Notes under the pieces: generated by a model
What the model saw: the letters and a program-made list of their open reading frames with translations, nothing else
Databases searched by the model: none
What the model was told of the DNA's origin: nothing
Position numbers and translations under genes: made by a program
In this document: one piece after another, positions 41,601 to 49,400 of the stretch
Layout: each line of letters starts with the position of its first letter
Position numbering within the stretch: position 1 is the stretch's first letter
Source: Candidatus Fukatsuia endosymbiont of Tuberolachnus salignus
GTDB lineage: Bacteria > Pseudomonadota > Gammaproteobacteria > Enterobacterales > Enterobacteriaceae
Direction of reading: 5' to 3'
Length of the DNA: 64,000 bases
Assembly: GCF_964030845.1 (NCBI RefSeq)
Contig: NZ_OZ034983.1
Span: forward strand, 868,001-932,000

Positions 41601-42890
41601 CATGATGGAGTGCGTTATTACCTTTCGAGCAATGTCCTCAAAGGGGGGGTGCTTGGCACCGATGGTATAAGGCGGCTTTCCGCGCGGCATCCTAGTATCA
41701 ATGCAGAATTTATTTTTTGTAAAGAAGACAAAATCTATCTTGGCACGGCTAATAATCAACAGGGGGTGTGGATGCTTGATAGCCCGATAACCGCAGAGAA
41801 AACCATTAGCTATCTGCCAGGTGAAAATATAACGCCTCAGATGTTTACCTGCGACGCTGTGAGAGGCATCGATCCTTTACTCAATACGGCTATCCCACTG
41901 TTTGCCAGTGTTTTAGCTAACGGTGAAAAGGGTAAACTCCCTCGTGGAGAAAAGATTATCGAAGCCAGTGTTGCCAGCAGTGGCAACCTCAATGTTATAA
42001 CCAGCAGTGGGCTTGTTTTGGCTATCCAGGTAGAACAGGCACCGCAAGGTCAGCCAACTTTTCAACTTGATTTAATCGGAGTGACGACCCGATTTACCGG
42101 CACATACCAACACGATGAAGATAAGATAAAAACAGCGTTTGCTACCCTGTTTAGTCAGTTGACATTGCCTGAAATAATAGCGATGCCTTTTGACAATCAA
42201 ACAGATTGGTATCAACCCAAAAATCAAACCTTATTCGTTACGGGATCTCATGCGCCCTATTTAGGCGGTAATAACGATAAAAACAGGGCGTATTTTAGCT
42301 CTACGAGAAATGGCCATGAATTACTTATCCGCATCGAATCATCGCGGAAAACACTTTCATCGGGAGCTAGAATTTATTCCACGGATACTAGAGATATTGT
42401 TCAACCCGGTCGCTACAGCCGTCAAGGTGACGTCTTGATCTTGAATGCTGATCAAATAACTCAACCCGGCTATTATTTAAACATTGATGGTGTGTCAAAT
42501 TTATTGATAGAGATGCGGCAAGCGGCAAGTAATACTTTTATTTTTGAGCCAAAACAATTTCAGTACCCAGTGATCGGTATATTGCTTGCTTATAACAGGC
42601 AATTGGATTGCAAACTTGACGACACCCCGCAAGCAGTGTCAATGATGCAACAGGGTCAGCAGCTCTATTTGTTGATTGGCAACCCCGCTGTTAAAAAACA
42701 ATGGCTAGTCATTAGCGATGCCTTTACGCCGAGTAAAACCGGCCTTAACAAGGTGAAATTTTCTTTTCAGCGGCATGAAACGGATTTGCAGAGATTAGTG
42801 AGCCACTACACAAAAACGATTAAAGAGGGCACAGAAGCAAACAGTGAGATTGCCATACCTGATTCGGTACTGGTGTCAAAAAATGGGTAG
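35637..42890 (+). CDS. Giant toxin B: degenerate glycosyltransferase-like region, C80 protease, pore region
   Basis: This 2417-residue paralogue of toxin C is laid out like large clostridial toxins. The helical N-terminus (1-95) resembles a membrane localisation domain. A GT44-like region (about 96-500) has ILHFFLTET where active toxins have HFVWIGG, and GGIFINVDSK (N328-V-D330) where they have a DXD. The C80 protease (about 520-700) has His584 in ILVGHASY and Cys623 in VVACQF. A segment with a Rossmann-like VMVIDKDP follows (about 784-822). The hydrophobic pore-like part is at about 1146-1320, and a long beta-rich C-terminus ends the protein. The start at 35637 is preferred over 35580 because AGGA precedes it at 8 nt and it aligns with toxin C. 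Glycosyltransferase activity is doubtful; a toxin role is inferred. Confidence 0.8.
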   Translation: MQKQDLITALNTWIHQQEKIGLNEETRITAFKTLRENYRRTQFTSSPGEEMKHLIKLLQEVNDDSWFDAPKNIKDSILERIKTIRIPLASEEKILHFFLTETNSTYRHTDINAWATAYPDYTIYIWTDDSFNLAVEISDTLQTKVGTELNDALVNYDYQFTKTLETLMLNKRRHSYTRILEAINIKTERFRSDTLYDHLRTHTLTPNQRRNIEQASLPDFLRMFAISQSKIDEIRAIELKNYLKTLISNEDEINRISRTSTHNANQLVSGLESHHRNDDAIIEHKKVTIDHALNTPYLDRLILTANRQQAIHTVCLSVLKEYGGIFINVDSKTENRFDQVKNLKLDPLLGAAYTKGLDIVIAKKGSLFINALFSREEKIKKVMEQFPDIQYGNTLSQVTLSSIDLRLKTEGLNISADEFTAYAYETLRNPSYNQITERLVGESGYHDVFVQQIQSAIGDTRSSFKKSPFLPLIAPYIKGITADTVAENADPGPSMIASKERFAFTSTINSHQSSTGYSRYTRQMVIQFTEDLAVNASAMALNRKNRAISSLYRYHEVAQNLITVDPGEVVKKHGEILRIILVGHASYLKRFFENNNKTIKDILLTHGLLVEHQTVAKVSVVACQFQEGAENTAVGTHLLGDGPAKKLFDDLSTVVNLEKMTVREGYVSVDNNGQKWISIKGDHTAAKLEERGYQSRLARSTDGRIEIYKEGGRLKYQRLPIEQSLSARTKVFHNDFKRFGLFSPIEINTRDEDGVIISEKAQRRLEGVVDIDIGKKLLANSSGNTVINAGPMALLAAMADGPHRVMVIDKDPYQIDALQKALIESKYHDNVNTWIEKIVLEETAKQQLKRVLSSFSEVNQKKYFAMMRTRVQQIAYDFFHADISSSSMANELLLHKGSSPITVIHLDIDAILIEKMVKKGRISKVTYNLSQETAQKQVKTNLATLTQSLRALCNDSTSSSMSTTTTAFSFYLYSVSDRQYKTLAKADIDTLSSQYIGLKGDDYDYVAKVQLLSSQGKILPTVFNWVRQSLKLLEADHAIRNLAQNQRKIAGGRTAAPLPTTWIPLLSAIDYDTTTKEFSVPYVDPNNPYKKEILKTRNTHFARAKQDLDRQNRLLNEYFELHDDKPRLKMQGTSTLGRLDVASMSTSSLFSILAIWGWVKNGITVEGNDGLAQALQVHTYVSMAEVAHSVTGDAITLGNFAQNKIQLGMKSTLAKGPIGSFSRGLRSFGGKIMWLGPVFDVVDITLSSTEYHLAKNEAQERIFRAEIIFGSISLGLSLGFIVASVLGATLLSAVLLPIGLLLAGMRYLVGTALVAAADALEKAKIIGNYFNQMKAGWENGGFKLEKGVLLPYQGAVIKTLNLQDPANAFVVFDPQGLKIIPTLHSPTPINSYPLHDQQKLKTAISLRNDAGKTRTMMLPMTTAATVTPAYSVINGDTVNTTADFAALRDFNSKQSHAFIVRDPFLDSGARGNPINITQNNTRVPTELTFSYQPTEVEILLGAYDYALIAPGITEDISLADSPYRQFHYHLKASPSGKAKIVLVLNRGQGAVKIDCTNKAVEWIIETSHLPDVELQDEKAGSDGRKLIFSYKKLQTNGTYLDEPIATIAISNRTHTPLRIQLERGAIALETTMQQDSRRYLARYALPAPTNRRAHSLTEVKTCVTDAQWYSGITRYLKIDNFMPDGSKNDNGFYLNEVDKIVYTQNTGYVQFCKAKLVFYNDKYVLYQGDVILIKGNERDNETLKQIFWITGLTANQPYRIYLPIVHLVDHQQEVTVASSMVQTQVLEKGILFKQQFTDMTGRQLFLTYLIDTTDTENKLYLLEVQGLSGTEMENLKSDSLNKLKTLMIDAIPEPLKFTSSLQENIAVISRLQLPQNTTIIAIGDRLIWPMPSSVKGITGTVTARIEASDFAKTDDYHFHLVGIVPGNKIEDHYYFWEATERNNYNQFYALYLQRGDQQAEKVELTNIQLAKNQIKDVSSAPQGVYLNTHDGVRYYLSSNVLKGGVLGTDGIRRLSARHPSINAEFIFCKEDKIYLGTANNQQGVWMLDSPITAEKTISYLPGENITPQMFTCDAVRGIDPLLNTAIPLFASVLANGEKGKLPRGEKIIEASVASSGNLNVITSSGLVLAIQVEQAPQGQPTFQLDLIGVTTRFTGTYQHDEDKIKTAFATLFSQLTLPEIIAMPFDNQTDWYQPKNQTLFVTGSHAPYLGGNNDKNRAYFSSTRNGHELLIRIESSRKTLSSGARIYSTDTRDIVQPGRYSRQGDVLILNADQITQPGYYLNIDGVSNLLIEMRQAASNTFIFEPKQFQYPVIGILLAYNRQLDCKLDDTPQAVSMMQQGQQLYLLIGNPAVKKQWLVISDAFTPSKTGLNKVKFSFQRHETDLQRLVSHYTKTIKEGTEANSEIAIPDSVLVSKNG

Positions 42891-43558
42891 ACCTCTTGTA
42901 TAGCGGTACGGTGTAATTTTGATTACATACTGAATACTATTTAACATAAGTATACGACACGATTCATCTTTATGCTGTAATTAGAATAGAATATTTTTTC
43001 TATATAACCTGCTGCCAATTCTGCGTTACAGAGTGTATCCCCTTGCGGTCCTCATTTGTTGAAATCTCATTCCAAAAACAAATAGAGGACCACAAAGGGG
43101 GTCTTGCACTCATTTTAATAAAATAAGAAAACAAATCAGAAAATATAAAAAAGCATTTTATTGTTGGTGTTAGTTATTAATTAATGCAATGATGGGCAAA
43201 AGCCATCTAACATCTCATTAAAAAACCCTCTCCCATTTTAAGTAATACATTTTTACTCTAGATAATGTCGTCACTATCATCATCTCTTCAATGTTTCTCA
43301 AACTTAAACGCCAGGTATGAAAATTTAATGCGACAGAACCGATACAGTCAGAGCTTGCTAATAAAAATTCACATGATGACATTTAAATTAAAGCCATTTA
43401 ATTTATAATATATAAATTTTAAATTTTAATGTTGTTATATAAATTTTATAAAAATAAAATCACTGCCCTAAAGTTACATAAAATATTAATTATGAGCACC
43501 TGGTTATTGTCAATATAGGCTAATAAATTAAATAATATATTTTTCTAAGGAAACTACT
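42891..43558. other. 668-bp intergenic region before the vWA-RCC1 gene
   Basis: AT-rich, with no gene recognised. It holds the long inverted repeat listed separately at 43039-43100. The last 30 bp carry AAGGA 7 nt before the GTG start of the next gene. Promoter elements cannot be placed with confidence in such AT-rich sequence. Confidence 0.4.
43039..43100. repeat. Long imperfect hairpin downstream of toxin B
   Basis: Left arm CCCCTTGCGGTCCTCATTTG and right arm AAATAGAGGACCACAAAGGGG form a stem of about 20 bp with few mismatches, including a perfect GGTCCTC/GAGGACC core. It lies about 150 bp after the toxin B stop, without a following T-run. It could be a terminator-like, mRNA-stabilising or small RNA structure, or the trace of a tiny mobile element. 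Confidence 0.55.
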
Positions 43559-45967
43559 GTGGATAAAATACAGACTGAGACTTCACCCACAATGCCTGCT
43601 ATGGCAAGAAAAGCAGCTTCTGGCTCTGCGCTTGATGTCGTGTTCATCATTGACACGAGCGGCTCAATGAGGGATCAGGCCCAAGCGCTTAGTGACAATT
43701 TTAATACTTCTCTTGATGCAGCACAGAAAAAATGCCCGTCGCAACTACGCTCTCGTTTTTTTGGCATTCAGGGTACCTGGGCAGGTACAAAGTTCGATCA
43801 GTCCTTGTCCGATTACCTTACCGCTCTCGGTATTGATATAAAAAATCTACAAGCGCGGGATGTCAATTCTGTACCAGACGCAGGGGCTCAGGAAGATTTA
43901 GCGCGTGCTGTGATTGACTGCTGTACACATTACGACTGGCTTGCAGGCGCTTCTCGCGCGATTTTTGTTTTAGGTGATGAAGGTCTGGAAGGCGGCGGTT
44001 GCAAAGTAACCAGTGTTGAAAAAGAAAAGAACAATGAAGCCATTGCCTGCGCTCAGAAACATTCGATTAAAGTCTACACCTACCAAGGCCCCTCTTCGTG
44101 TACTAAGGCGGAAACAGACGTATTGACAGAGGAATATAGCCGCCTTGCTAAAGAGACAGGGGGGACTCCTTATATCCATACAGCGGGTGCGCCAGATTTT
44201 AACCCGGTGTTGCAGGAGATATTGTGTGACAGCCTGAATCCGCCTGTGAATCCATCTGATCCCAAGCTTCCTGACGGCGATAGCTCAGGATGCAAATTAG
44301 TCTGTGATAAATTGCCAGAGATTATTAAAACCATACAAATGTCAGCCATGGCCATAAATAAACTTATTGATGCGTGTTGTCAGGGGGCTGGGAAAGGTAC
44401 ACCCGGAGAATTGGAGAAAGACATAGAGAAAGACATAGAGAAAGACATAGAGAAAGACATAGAGAAAGATACAGAGAAAGATACAGAGAAAGACACAGAG
44501 AAAGACATAGAGAAAGACATAGAGAAAGATACAGAGAAAGACACAGAGAAAGACATAGAGAAAGACATAGAGAAAGATACAGAGAAAGATACAGAGAAAG
44601 ACACAGAGAAAGACACAGAGAAAGACACAGAGAAAGACACAGAGAAAGACACAGAGAAAGACACAGAGAAAGACACAGAGAAAGATACAGAGAAAGATAC
44701 AGAGAAAGATACAGAGAAAGACACAGAGAAAGATACAGAGAAAGACACAGAGAAAGATACAGAGAAAGACACAGAGAAAGATACAGAGAAAGACACAGAG
44801 AAAGACACAGAGAAAGATACAAAAGAACCTCAACCAAAAACAGGCGCCTTCTACCCAGAAGGGCATCCTCATCGTCCCCCCATTGGTAGCCAAACAGGGC
44901 AGGTGTGTACCATCGGTTTAAACGCTTATCAGCAGCTTGGAAGATCATTTTTCTACGCTACTCCGAGTATACTTGATAAGCCCATTGCTGATGGTGCTAA
45001 ATACATATCCAGTAAAGGCTATACCAACGAGATAATATCGGGTAAAGACGAAGTTTGGGCCTGGGGCTATAATGCCCAAGGGCTATATGGCAACAAAACC
45101 ACCACACAAAGCAAAGATCCCGTCTTGATTAAAAATACTAATAATACTACTGATCATTTCGTGTCTTGTGGTCATGCCCACACGTTGAAGCTCACAGAAG
45201 ATGGTTCCCTGTATGCTACGGGCCACAATGCTAATGGCCAATTGGGTACTGGCAATAAGACACCGAGTAATCTTTTCGTGCGAATCGGAGATGACTTCTG
45301 GGAAACGGTAAGTGCTGGCGGAATAGCCGTGGGCTGGACGTTTATAGGTGTTAGTGCTGGTATTAACACGAGAGGTCAACTTTGTACTTGGGGGAATAAC
45401 ACATATGGCCAACTAGGAAACGGTACTACCACTGAAAGCTTATTACCCCAACAGATCATAACACCAGCGGAAACGTGGTCATCTGTAACAATGGGTCCCT
45501 TTAATGGTGCTGCACTTGCAAAAAACCCGCAGGGTAACGCCAGCAAACTCTATACTTGGGGTCGTAATGATAAGGGGCAAACTGGTCACGGTACTATTGG
45601 CGATCCGATTACTATCCCGAAACAAATCATAGGTGACTGGATAGCCGTGATAGTTGGTGTATTCCACTCCCTTGCTGTTAAAAGTGACCACACACTTTGG
45701 GCATGGGGAGTGGGTGCCAATCACAGGTTGGGATTACGTGATCTAAAAGACAAGACAGAACCCACACAGGTTGGCACAGACACAGTTTGGGATGCTGTTG
45801 CGGCTGGCGAACAACACTCAGCCGCGCTGACAAGAAATGGTAAAGTCTATACTTGGGGTTATAATGCGCTTGGTAATGGCGGCACACAAAGCGCACCAGT
45901 AGCCGCTAGCGGCGATTGGTTTTCGCTTTCTGCCGGTATCCAGCATACCTCTATGGTGGGGAAGTGA
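43559..45967 (+). CDS. vWA domain - EKD(I/T) repeat - seven RCC1 motif protein
   Basis: This 802-residue protein starts with GTG (AAGGA 7 nt upstream). Residues about 27-225 form a von Willebrand A domain with the metal site D32-T-S34-G-S36 in VFIIDTSGSM and a later FVLGDEG strand. Residues 286-421 are 34 perfect EKDI or EKDT units, a highly charged rod. Residues about 440-802 contain seven RCC1-like motifs (for example LYATGHNANGQLGTG, LCTWGNNTYGQLGNG, LYTWGRNDKGQTGHG), the number needed for one seven-blade propeller. RCC1 propellers in eukaryotes act on small GTPases, and some intracellular bacteria use them as effectors. No signal peptide is seen. It lies between toxins B and C. Function is unknown; adhesion, scaffold or effector are possible. 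Confidence 0.85.
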   Translation: MDKIQTETSPTMPAMARKAASGSALDVVFIIDTSGSMRDQAQALSDNFNTSLDAAQKKCPSQLRSRFFGIQGTWAGTKFDQSLSDYLTALGIDIKNLQARDVNSVPDAGAQEDLARAVIDCCTHYDWLAGASRAIFVLGDEGLEGGGCKVTSVEKEKNNEAIACAQKHSIKVYTYQGPSSCTKAETDVLTEEYSRLAKETGGTPYIHTAGAPDFNPVLQEILCDSLNPPVNPSDPKLPDGDSSGCKLVCDKLPEIIKTIQMSAMAINKLIDACCQGAGKGTPGELEKDIEKDIEKDIEKDIEKDTEKDTEKDTEKDIEKDIEKDTEKDTEKDIEKDIEKDTEKDTEKDTEKDTEKDTEKDTEKDTEKDTEKDTEKDTEKDTEKDTEKDTEKDTEKDTEKDTEKDTEKDTEKDTEKDTEKDTKEPQPKTGAFYPEGHPHRPPIGSQTGQVCTIGLNAYQQLGRSFFYATPSILDKPIADGAKYISSKGYTNEIISGKDEVWAWGYNAQGLYGNKTTTQSKDPVLIKNTNNTTDHFVSCGHAHTLKLTEDGSLYATGHNANGQLGTGNKTPSNLFVRIGDDFWETVSAGGIAVGWTFIGVSAGINTRGQLCTWGNNTYGQLGNGTTTESLLPQQIITPAETWSSVTMGPFNGAALAKNPQGNASKLYTWGRNDKGQTGHGTIGDPITIPKQIIGDWIAVIVGVFHSLAVKSDHTLWAWGVGANHRLGLRDLKDKTEPTQVGTDTVWDAVAAGEQHSAALTRNGKVYTWGYNALGNGGTQSAPVAASGDWFSLSAGIQHTSMVGK
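44414..44821 (+). repeat. 34 copies of a 12-bp unit encoding EKDI/EKDT
   Basis: GAGAAAGA(C/T)A(T/C)A repeats without interruption for 408 bp. Because the unit is 12 bp, gain or loss of copies keeps the reading frame and changes only the rod length. T/C variation is mostly silent or switches Ile and Thr. Long open frames on the other strand and in other frames are by-products. Confidence 0.95.
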
Positions 45968-46050
45968 AAACAAGTACTGGCAGCTAAGGGTGAAATAAAG
46001 ATCTCATACAAAAGCACAAAGTATTTGCGATTAATCGATCAATGTTAAAA

Positions 46051-46345
46051 TGTAGTAGCTTAAATTTAACCTGACAGACGTAAACTGCCGACTTTGTCAG
46101 ATGGTTTAAATGAATTATCCAGCTGTTTCTCTTCTAGCGGCCCTTTGGATGCCAGCCAGGTTTTCCAAAGGGCCTTTCCGTTACAATACTTCTGAATGTG
46201 ATCGCTTTCTGTCATAGAATAATAACCATTTATCGATGTCTTGCTGCATGTCTTTCAGTGATGAATAAATTTTACGCCGAAACATGACGTCACAGCATTC
46301 ATTTTTCATCGTTTTATGAAACCGCCTACAAATCATCAATCTCCT
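46051..46345 (-). pseudogene. IS481-family transposase 3' remnant
   Basis: On the minus strand, FHKTMKNECCDVMFRRKIYSS and QQDIDKWL match the C-terminal part of the IS481 transposase at 57604-59444. The end sequence TGTCAGGTTAA(A/G)TTT is also shared with the region after 59444. The 5' part is absent. It lies between the vWA-RCC1 gene and the convergent toxin C gene. Confidence 0.8.
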
Positions 46346-46436
46346 TGTTGATATCGCTGTAGTTTATTTCCAGGACAAACAAGCGGATGATTTTACGTTC
46401 CGATTTCAAAGCTGTTAATTGAGGCGCAGGGTATAT

Positions 46437-49400
46437 TCAGATATCAGGCCATAATAATATCGGTATCTTGATCCCCGCATTGGCGCGATCAGTGATATTT
46501 TGCTCATCCAGGGTTTGAATATAGCCATTGACTAAATGCAGAGCGGTGAGTTGAATACCATCACGCGTGAAAGTAAATTTCAGTTTGTCAAGATTTGGCT
46601 TCAGTGGGGCGAAGGCATCATCAATCACCAGCCATTGTTTGCCAATATACAAGATCAGCTGCTGCGCTTGTTGCATCATGAGCACTTCTTTCCGCCGGAT
46701 GGTCTTTTCAATCAGGCAAATCAATTCTCTCTGATAATCGTATAACAAACCGATGACCGGATAGGTAAATAAGTGTGGCTCAAAAGTGAAGGCATTATTG
46801 CCGTCTCCTCGAATATCCAGCAATAAGTTAGTTATCCCATCAATGTTGAGATAATGACTTGGTACAGTAATCTCATTCTCCTTGAAGATCAGGACTTCTC
46901 CCTGACGCTGATAGCTTTCAGGGAGGCTGAGCGAACTGAGCTGCTGGTCTGTTGTCGATAATGTGATACTTAAGAGTGCGTCTCCGTCATCAAAATAAGC
47001 CGTTTGCTGATCTGAATTAAAGCCGAGGTAGGGCTGATCAATATCAGTCTCAAATAGACTGTTACTGGCCTGGTGATACCAATAAGTTTCGGTGGCAAAG
47101 GGTATGGCGATGATTTCAGGCAAGGTTAACTGACTGAGCTTAGTGGTGAAGACCTCTTCAAGCGCCTCCCGGGTACCGGAAGCATGCTGAGCATAGTTGT
47201 CGGTAAAAACCTTGGTGACGCCGATTAAATCGAGTTGTAACGTTGGCTGATTTTGTGCGTTTTTCTCGATATGAATATCTAGCAGCAGCCCGCCCTGGGT
47301 CAGGACATTGAGATGGCCACTGGTCGCTACGTTGGCATCAAGGACACTTTCGCCATAAGGTAATTTACCTGCTTCTCCGTTGGCCACTGTGCTGGTAACC
47401 AGCGGCGTGACGGCGGGATGATCGGCGGCGATAAAAGTATTACAGGCAAACATATCAGGCCTGATGTCGGTGGCGGGCATATAGCTGATTTTTTTGTCTG
47501 TATCCAAAGAATGATCCCAAAACCACACACCCTGTTGGTCGTTGGCTTTTCCGAGGTAGGTTTTTTCTTCTTGACAGCATGCCCATTGCTGGCTGGCACC
47601 TTCAGTTTGGCGATAAAGGTAATAGCGGCTGTTATCATGCATGTACAGCTGTACCCCTTGCCGGCAGTCGGTCACCTGTTTTATTTGTGATGGTTGCAGT
47701 CCCATGGTGATGAGATCAATGCTTTCTGCCTGCTGATCACCCTGTTGAAAATAGAGACTGTGGCACTGGTTGTAATTATTAATCTCTACTGCCTGCCAAA
47801 AATAGCCGTGATCCAGCGTGGTGGGCTCCCGCAGGACACCCACCAGATGACAGTGGTAATCGCCGTTATTCAGCACCACGCTGTCTATATTAGCCGTGAT
47901 CACCCCTGTGATCCCTTTTAAGTTGTTTAGCATCGGCCAAATCAATCGATCACCTATCGATATTCGAGTGGTGCTTTGTGGCAGTTGTAGTTCAGGAATA
48001 ATTTTGCTGCCACCAAGAGAAGAAACCGTCCTCAGAGGAGGAGAATACCGTGCCCACCATTCAAATGGCGACTGGAAGGTATCTGCGGGACGCTTTATCA
48101 TCTGCTGCATCAATGTCTTCAGTTTGGTTAAGCTGTCACTGCTCAAATTGGTTTTTTCCTGTGGACTGAGTCCTTGCACTTCAAGCAGGTATAATTTATC
48201 GGATGTCTCCAAAATATCAATCAGATAGGTTAAAAAGAAGTGGCGCCCGTTCAGATCAGTAAAGCGTTGCTTAAACAGGATAGCTTTTTCTAACACCTGT
48301 GTTTGAATGATGACAGAGGCGGCCAGCACCGGCTCCTGATGATCAACCAGGTGGAGGATTGGGCAATAAATCCGATGTGGCACATTGGCGGTGAGTAGTG
48401 TGATCCAAAATATCTGTTTAATAGTGCGATGTGTTTTTCCATCAGCAGAAGATACAGTCACATCTCCTTGATATAAAACATAGTGCTCATTGTAGAAAAT
48501 CAGCTTTGCTTGACTAAATTTCAGATTTTGGGTGTCTTGAGTGTAGACCAGTTGATCGACATAGATACTGTCATCTCTGAGATAAAAACCGTTGTCATTT
48601 TTTACTCCCCGCACCGGCATAAAATTATCTATTTTAAGATAACGGCTAATGCCGCCAGACCATGGCGCATTGCTGACAAATCTTTTTACGTAGTCTTGGG
48701 TGTGATAAAAATCCAAACCATGGCCCCCATCAACCAGGGTAGGCAGAGCGCGACGGAAAGGATAACTCTGGCTCTGTTGCTGCATGTTGGTCATTAATTT
48801 TATGCTCCCCCTTTCTAGCTGAATAGACAGTTGCGTGCTGGCGTGTTTACTGATCACTATGGTGGCCAGTACTTCGCTCAGATAGGAGCCGTTAGTCTTT
48901 ATCTGATTGCGGGAGAACGTGAGGCGACGCCCATCAGTGCCTTCTTTTACATCCAGCAGTTCGATGCCCGATAAATGACCTGCCTCAATCACCCAGTCTA
49001 CTTCTTTATTGGCACAATCAATCTTCACCGTGCCCTGGCCTCGGTTTAGCACCAACGCCACCGTCGCATTGCCGCTGGCAGGCCCTTTTAAATGATAATG
49101 CAGCTCTTTATAGGGAGAATCGCTTACCGAGGCTTCTTCTGCTATTCCCGGTGCGATCAGGACGTAGTCATGAGCGCCAAGATGGACATCTATCACTGTA
49201 TTGCTATAGGAAAATTCCAGTGCGGTGGGCGCATATTTATCTGTTTTAGTCAGCTGGCCTCTGCCCATCCTGACCGTTTCACCGCCTATACAATACAGAA
49301 ATGCCAAGGTTTTTTTTCCCGCAAAATAACGCAAGGCGGTAAAATCAGCATCATTATTAGTTACCTCATCCGCTATCAGGCTGTAGGTCGGTTTCACGTT

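Noticed and set aside
44342..44948. Long frames on both strands rich in SFSV, LCLS, CVFL or RHRE repeats
   Set aside because: By-products of the 12-bp EKDI/EKDT array; the sense frame with vWA and RCC1 domains is clearly the gene.
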